64,000 nt of DNA, taken from M3007 sp033764075 (GTDB lineage Bacteria; Bacteroidota; Bacteroidia; Chitinophagales; Saprospiraceae). Below are positions 60,025 to 64,000 of the stretch, piece after piece; position 1 is the stretch's first letter, and each line of letters opens with the position of its first letter. A program made the position numbers and the translations under genes. Under the pieces are notes generated by a model that saw nothing but the letters and a program-made list of their open reading frames with translations, was not told where the DNA came from and ran no database searches. The stretch spans positions 65,532 to 129,531 of the forward strand of contig JANRJH010000022.1 of the NCBI GenBank assembly GCA_033764075.1, given 5' to 3'.

Positions 60025-61917
60025 ATGTGTTTCCGTTTAACCTTTTTCGTGACGCTCCTGTCTGTCGGCGCCCTGCGCGGCCAGATTACCGAGGGTGGCT
60101 TCCCGTTTTCCCTTACCATGTCGCTCAACACCCCGGCGCCGGTGCTGCTGCCGGCCCTTGATCTGGAGGCCGCACGCGCGGAAGACGCAACCCGTCCGGA
60201 GCAGCAGCGGTTCGCCGCGCCGGTGCCCGCCGATGTCTCGCCGGAATCGCAGGGGGAATGGTCCGATGTGCCCGGCGGACGTATCTGGCGTTGCGCCCTT
60301 CAGGCGCCCAATGGCGGTGGCATGGTGCTCCTCTTCGACTGGTTCAGCCTGCCCCGGGGCGCGCGTTTTTTTGCGTTTACACCCGGAGGCGACCGGATAT
60401 GGGGTTCGTTTACCACAAAAAGCTGCACCCCTTCGGGAAATTTTCTCATCGGCCCCATTCCCGGCAGGGAGGTAATCCTTGAATTATTTGTATCGGAAAA
60501 AACAACCGAACGCGCCGAGGTACACCTCAACCGCGTGGACGTGGCCTACGACGTGACGGTGGCCGGCTTGCTGGGGTTCGACGACGCGTTGCCTTGCCAT
60601 GTAAACGTGAACTGCCCCGAAGGCGCCAACTGGCAAACCGAAAAAAAAGGCGTGGCGCGCATCCTCATGGTGTTCAGCAATGGCGCCGGATGGTGCACCG
60701 GCACCCTGATCGCCAACGCCAACGGCACCAAAGAGCCCTACTTCCTCTCGGCCCACCACTGCCAACTCATCGGCTTGAACCCCGACTTTAACATGTGGCG
60801 TTTCGATTTCGACTACGAGTCGGCCTCCTGCGCCAACCCGACCACCGAACCGACCCGGCGCTCCGTGCTGGGATGCCAACGAATTTCCTTCCGCGAGGAA
60901 ACCGACTTCATGCTCCTGAAAATGAACGCCATCCCGGCCAATTACAACCTATACTTCAACGGATGGACGCGCAGCACCACCCCGCCCGCTTCCACCACGC
61001 ACATCCACCACCCGGTTGGCGACATCAAAAAAATCACCCACGACAACCAGGCGCCGACTGTATACCCGCAACTCATCGACTGGGGCGGCGTTTTCGGCAT
61101 CAGCCCGGTCAATACCCACTGGAGCGTTATCCCGGAGGTCGGGGTGTATCAGCCAGGCTCCTCCGGGTGTCCCCTGTTCGACCCCAACAAACGCATCATC
61201 GGGCAGCTGCACGGGGGAAACGCCGACCCACAGGACAACTGCATCATACTCAACTCATTTTTTGGGCGCTTCGACCTATCCTGGGATCAGGGAGCCACCC
61301 CCGCCAGCCGGCTCAAAGACTGGCTTGACCCGGGCAACACCAATAAAAATACCGTTGACGGGTACCCGCAAAACAGCGACATCTCAATCAGCGGCAAGAT
61401 CAGAACCCACGGAGACAAGCTCATGCCCAACGTGCGCGTGTACCTCAGCGGTGGCCGCACCGACAGCACCCTGACGGATGCCCAGGGCGCGTACACGTTC
61501 CTGCAGGTGCCCGCCGGCCAGTCGTACACGATCACGCCTGCCTATACCGGCAGTGCCAACAACGGCGTAACGGCCTTCGACATCTCGCTCTACACCCGGC
61601 ATATTCTGGGCGCCCAACAGCTCGATACCCCCTGGAAGATCATTTCCGGCGACGTCAACGACAGCAAAAGCGTCACCTCTTTCGACATGGTGGACATCCG
61701 CAAGGTGGTGCTGGGCGCCAGCGTGAAATTCGCCGCCGCCCCCGTCTGGCGTTTCTTCCCGGCGTCCACCACATTCGCCGACCCGTTCAATCCGTTCAGC
61801 AGTCCGCTCCCCGCCGAATCCATCACCGTCACCAACCTCCAGCAATCGCTGCCCGATGCCGATTTCATCGGCGTGAAGGTCGGTGACGCCAACGCCAACG
61901 CCAATCCAGGTCAATAA
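60025..61917 (+). CDS. Secreted trypsin-like serine protease with dockerin-like C-terminal region
   Basis: 630 residues from the ATG at 60025 (MCFRLTFFVTLLSVGALRG, signal peptide). The middle holds a lysyl endopeptidase-like S1 protease: His in YFLSAHHCQL, Asp in EETDFMLLKM and Ser in QPGSSGCPLFD. A carboxypeptidase-regulatory-like beta domain follows (ISISGKIRTHGDKLMPNVRV). The C-terminal part has dockerin-type calcium motifs (GDVNDSKSVTSFDMVDI) and ends DFIGVKVGDANANA. A T9SS tail is not seen, so export or anchoring may rely on the dockerin-like part. Confidence 0.9.
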   Translation: MCFRLTFFVTLLSVGALRGQITEGGFPFSLTMSLNTPAPVLLPALDLEAARAEDATRPEQQRFAAPVPADVSPESQGEWSDVPGGRIWRCALQAPNGGGMVLLFDWFSLPRGARFFAFTPGGDRIWGSFTTKSCTPSGNFLIGPIPGREVILELFVSEKTTERAEVHLNRVDVAYDVTVAGLLGFDDALPCHVNVNCPEGANWQTEKKGVARILMVFSNGAGWCTGTLIANANGTKEPYFLSAHHCQLIGLNPDFNMWRFDFDYESASCANPTTEPTRRSVLGCQRISFREETDFMLLKMNAIPANYNLYFNGWTRSTTPPASTTHIHHPVGDIKKITHDNQAPTVYPQLIDWGGVFGISPVNTHWSVIPEVGVYQPGSSGCPLFDPNKRIIGQLHGGNADPQDNCIILNSFFGRFDLSWDQGATPASRLKDWLDPGNTNKNTVDGYPQNSDISISGKIRTHGDKLMPNVRVYLSGGRTDSTLTDAQGAYTFLQVPAGQSYTITPAYTGSANNGVTAFDISLYTRHILGAQQLDTPWKIISGDVNDSKSVTSFDMVDIRKVVLGASVKFAAAPVWRFFPASTTFADPFNPFSSPLPAESITVTNLQQSLPDADFIGVKVGDANANANPGQ

Positions 61918-61926
61918 CATCTTTTT

Positions 61927-63177
61927 ATGCAAAAATCACCTTTTCAACACAGTGTGCTTGATCGCTTCCTGCGTTATGTACAGATCGACACCCAGAGTGA
62001 CCCCAATTCGCCTACTACCCCCAGCACGGAAAAACAAAAAGACCTCAGCCGGCTGCTCGTCGAAGAACTCCAGGCAATGGGCATCGCCGACGCCGAACTG
62101 GACGAGTTCGGCTACGTCTACGCCACCCTGCCCGCCAACACCGACAAAAAAGTGCCGGTGATTTGTTTCTGCTCCCACGTCGATACAGCGCCGGACTGCT
62201 CCGGCGCAGGCGTCAAGCCCATCGTACACCGCAACTACCAGGGCAAGGACATCGTGCTGCCGGACGACCCCTCGGTAGTCATCCGCATGGCCGAACACCC
62301 CGACCTCAAGGACCAGGTCGGCAACGACATCGTGACCGCCAGCGGCGCCACGCTGCTCGGCGCCGACAACAAAGCAGGTGTGGCCGCCATCATGGATGCC
62401 GTGCACATACTGCTGAATAACCCGCAACTCACACACGGTAAAATCCGCATCCTGTTTACCCCGGACGAGGAAATCGGGCGTGGCGTAGACAAGGTGAACA
62501 TGAAAAAACTCGGCGCCCGCTTTGGATACACCATCGATGGTGAGTCGGCCGGCACGATGGAGGATGAAACCTTCAGCGCCGACGGCGCCACGGTGACCAT
62601 TCACGGGGTATCATCCCACCCCGGATTTGCCAAAGGCAAAATGGAAAACGCCCAAAAAATTGCCGGGCGCATACTCGCCAAATTGCCCGACAAGCTCAGT
62701 CCCGAACACACCGAGGAGCGCCAGGGCTTCATCCACCCCACTTCCGTTGAGGGCGGGCTGGAAAAGGTTACCCTGAAGTTTATCCTCCGCGATTTCACCG
62801 AAGGCGGGCTCAAGCGCCACGCCAAAACCTTGGAAAAGATCGTGGACAACGCGCTCAAGGGGTTTCCCAATTCGCGCGCCGAGATCAAGATTGCCCAGCA
62901 ATACCGCAATATGGGCAAGGTGCTTCGCCGGTATCCGCAGGTGTCCGACTACGCCATGGAAGCGCTCCGACGGGCCGGATTTCAGCAACCTGTAAAACGC
63001 TCCATCCGCGGCGGCACCGACGGCTCCCGCCTCACTTACATGGGCCTTCCCTGCCCCAACCTGTTTGCCGGCGAACACGCCTTTCACTCCAAACAGGAAT
63101 GGGTATCGGTTCAGGACATGGAAAAAGCCGCCGAAACCATCGTGCACCTGGCGTGCGTGTGGGCGGAGAAAGACTGA
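61927..63177 (+). CDS. pepT: Peptidase T (tripeptide aminopeptidase)
   Basis: 416 residues, the normal M20 PepT length. Zinc ligands and catalytic residues are visible in CSHVDTAPDCSG, LLGADNKAGVAAI, FTPDEEIGRGVDK and the C-terminal FAGEHAFHSKQEW. The lid-domain motif VSSHPGFAKGKMENA is also present. The enzyme removes the N-terminal residue from tripeptides in the cytoplasm. It begins 9 bases after the secreted protease, suggesting joint transcription. Confidence 0.97.
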   Translation: MQKSPFQHSVLDRFLRYVQIDTQSDPNSPTTPSTEKQKDLSRLLVEELQAMGIADAELDEFGYVYATLPANTDKKVPVICFCSHVDTAPDCSGAGVKPIVHRNYQGKDIVLPDDPSVVIRMAEHPDLKDQVGNDIVTASGATLLGADNKAGVAAIMDAVHILLNNPQLTHGKIRILFTPDEEIGRGVDKVNMKKLGARFGYTIDGESAGTMEDETFSADGATVTIHGVSSHPGFAKGKMENAQKIAGRILAKLPDKLSPEHTEERQGFIHPTSVEGGLEKVTLKFILRDFTEGGLKRHAKTLEKIVDNALKGFPNSRAEIKIAQQYRNMGKVLRRYPQVSDYAMEALRRAGFQQPVKRSIRGGTDGSRLTYMGLPCPNLFAGEHAFHSKQEWVSVQDMEKAAETIVHLACVWAEKD

Positions 63178-63208
63178 TCCCGCCGTTGAATGATGGCACA
63201 CGGAAACC

Positions 63209-63290
63209 ACGGATCGCTTCGCGAGCACGGAAAGGACAGATTTTTTCGAGGGGAAAATCGGTGATTATCCGTGTTCGCGAAGCGATCCGT
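63209..63290. repeat. Inverted repeat downstream of pepT
   Basis: The arms at about 63211-63232 and 63269-63290 are near-perfect complements (cggatcgcttcgcgagcac against gtgttcgcgaagcgatccg, one G-T pair), separated by about 36 bases. It lies in the 244-base gap after pepT and may act as a terminator or be a dispersed element. Confidence 0.75.
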
Positions 63291-63421
63291 AGTATCTGTG
63301 TTCCATCACGCGAAAGCGGAAATCCTAAAATTTACGTTAATATAACGCAGCTTTTCAGTAAAAATCCCCCTTTCATTTCTAACTTTACGAAATCAACCAT
63401 TCACCTCAATACACATTACCC

Positions 63422-63784
63422 ATGGAAGAAAAAGATTTTGCAACCCAGGCCGCCGAGCGGCTCAACAGCCTTAAAGAACTCGCCGCCAAAAAGTTCGAGG
63501 AACTGAGCACCAAAGCCGAAGAACTCACCGGCGAAGCCCAGGAAGAGGCCAAAGAACAACTGGCCAAGCTGACCGCCTTGCGCGAGCAAGTGACTGCGCA
63601 TGAAGGCGGCGCGCTTGGATTTATCGCCGAAAAAGCGCAACACCTGCTCGACGAGTTGCGCGAAGACGCCGATGAGGCCGTTGCAGAGAGCAAAAGCTTC
63701 TGGGAAAAGGCCAAGGCTTATGTAGCCGACAAAATGGATGACGCCCGCGAAGCCCTGAAAGGCGACGACGACAAAGTGGCTTAA
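63422..63784 (+). CDS. Hydrophilic amphipathic-helix protein
   Basis: 120 residues, nearly all Ala, Glu, Lys, Asp and Leu, predicted as long amphipathic helices (KELAAKKFEELSTKAEELTG). No membrane helix or signal is present. The pattern is like LEA/apolipoprotein or YtxH-type stress proteins, but composition alone is weak evidence. TAACTTTA, one mismatch from a -7 box, lies at about 63379-63386. Confidence 0.8.
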   Translation: MEEKDFATQAAERLNSLKELAAKKFEELSTKAEELTGEAQEEAKEQLAKLTALREQVTAHEGGALGFIAEKAQHLLDELREDADEAVAESKSFWEKAKAYVADKMDDAREALKGDDDKVA

Positions 63785-64000
63785 TATTAAAGTCTTAAAA
63801 ACGACAGAGGCTGACTCACAAGTCGCAGTAACACGAAATTATCAAAACATAATTTTGAAAACAAGTCGGATAAGTGTCGGGGGGGGGTGAAGTAACGCCC
63901 CCACAAATGGCGCTAGCAATTTTTTTTTTGTGTCTAATTTTGTTAAATAATTTTGTTTAACCCCCAGTTTTGTTTTTTTTTGAACCAGGCCCCCAAAAAA
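63785..64000. other. Homopolymer-rich tail, probable contig edge
   Basis: Two hundred bases without a gene. They contain long single-base runs (T10 near 63920, T9 near 63972, G8 near 63880, several C5 and A6) and little resembling the rest of the window. Low-quality assembly at a contig end is the simplest reading. Confidence 0.55.

Overview
The window is a 64 kb piece of a chromosome from a member of the Bacteroidota, most likely of the Saprospiria group. The main signs are: proteins with type IX secretion (T9SS) C-terminal sorting domains; a fused CcoN-CcoO cbb3 oxidase; LytTR two-component pairs; Bacteroidota -7 promoter boxes of the TAnnTTTG type; serine- and cysteate-lipid genes; and large exported TPR-CHAT proteins. 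No rRNA, tRNA, CRISPR array, integrase or transposase was recognised. GC content is generally high. Lower-GC patches lie at about 3.0-5.5 kb, 21-22.7 kb, 32.5-34.8 kb and 53-55.4 kb.

Layout. 0-3 kb: three genes that look like a sulfonolipid (capnine) synthesis operon with a JmjC-type cupin in the middle. 3-5.5 kb: a decayed gene and a tandem pair of lipoproteins with near-identical ends and divergent centres. 5.5-12.5 kb: lysS, a T9SS-exported serine hydrolase, a TPR-adenylate cyclase, a THUMP-like methyltransferase and a membrane-anchored TIR-like protein. 12.7-19.2 kb: a complete cbb3 oxidase cluster (ccoS, ccoNO, ccoQ, ccoP, ccoG, ccoH, TauE/SafE-like), without ccoI. 19.4-21 kb: a two-gene membrane/coiled-coil module resembling PspA. 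21-31 kb: a lipoprotein of unknown role, a class-A beta-lactamase-like hydrolase, a sigma/anti-sigma pair, a BlaI/M56-protease pair with a visible operator-promoter, and an AAA ATPase fused to a probable PD-(D/E)XK domain.

31-42.7 kb is the most unusual part, almost all on the minus strand: two exported TPR-CHAT protease-like proteins flank a zinc metalloprotease lipoprotein, a 57-residue membrane miniprotein, an NLR-like STAND ATPase with TPRs, and small exported proteins. Three genes here are preceded by the same 44-bp leader element, which suggests co-regulation.

42.8-64 kb: an atypical pyruvate kinase-like protein overlapping ribD (whose stop codon lies inside a heptamer repeat), two sensor kinase/LytTR regulator pairs, several exported proteins, thyA, an MbnP/MbnP/MbnH-like copper-associated module, a secreted trypsin-like protease with a dockerin-like tail, pepT and a hydrophilic helical protein. 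The last 200 bases are homopolymer-rich and look like a contig edge. Dispersed palindromes and 7-bp tandem repeats recur between genes.
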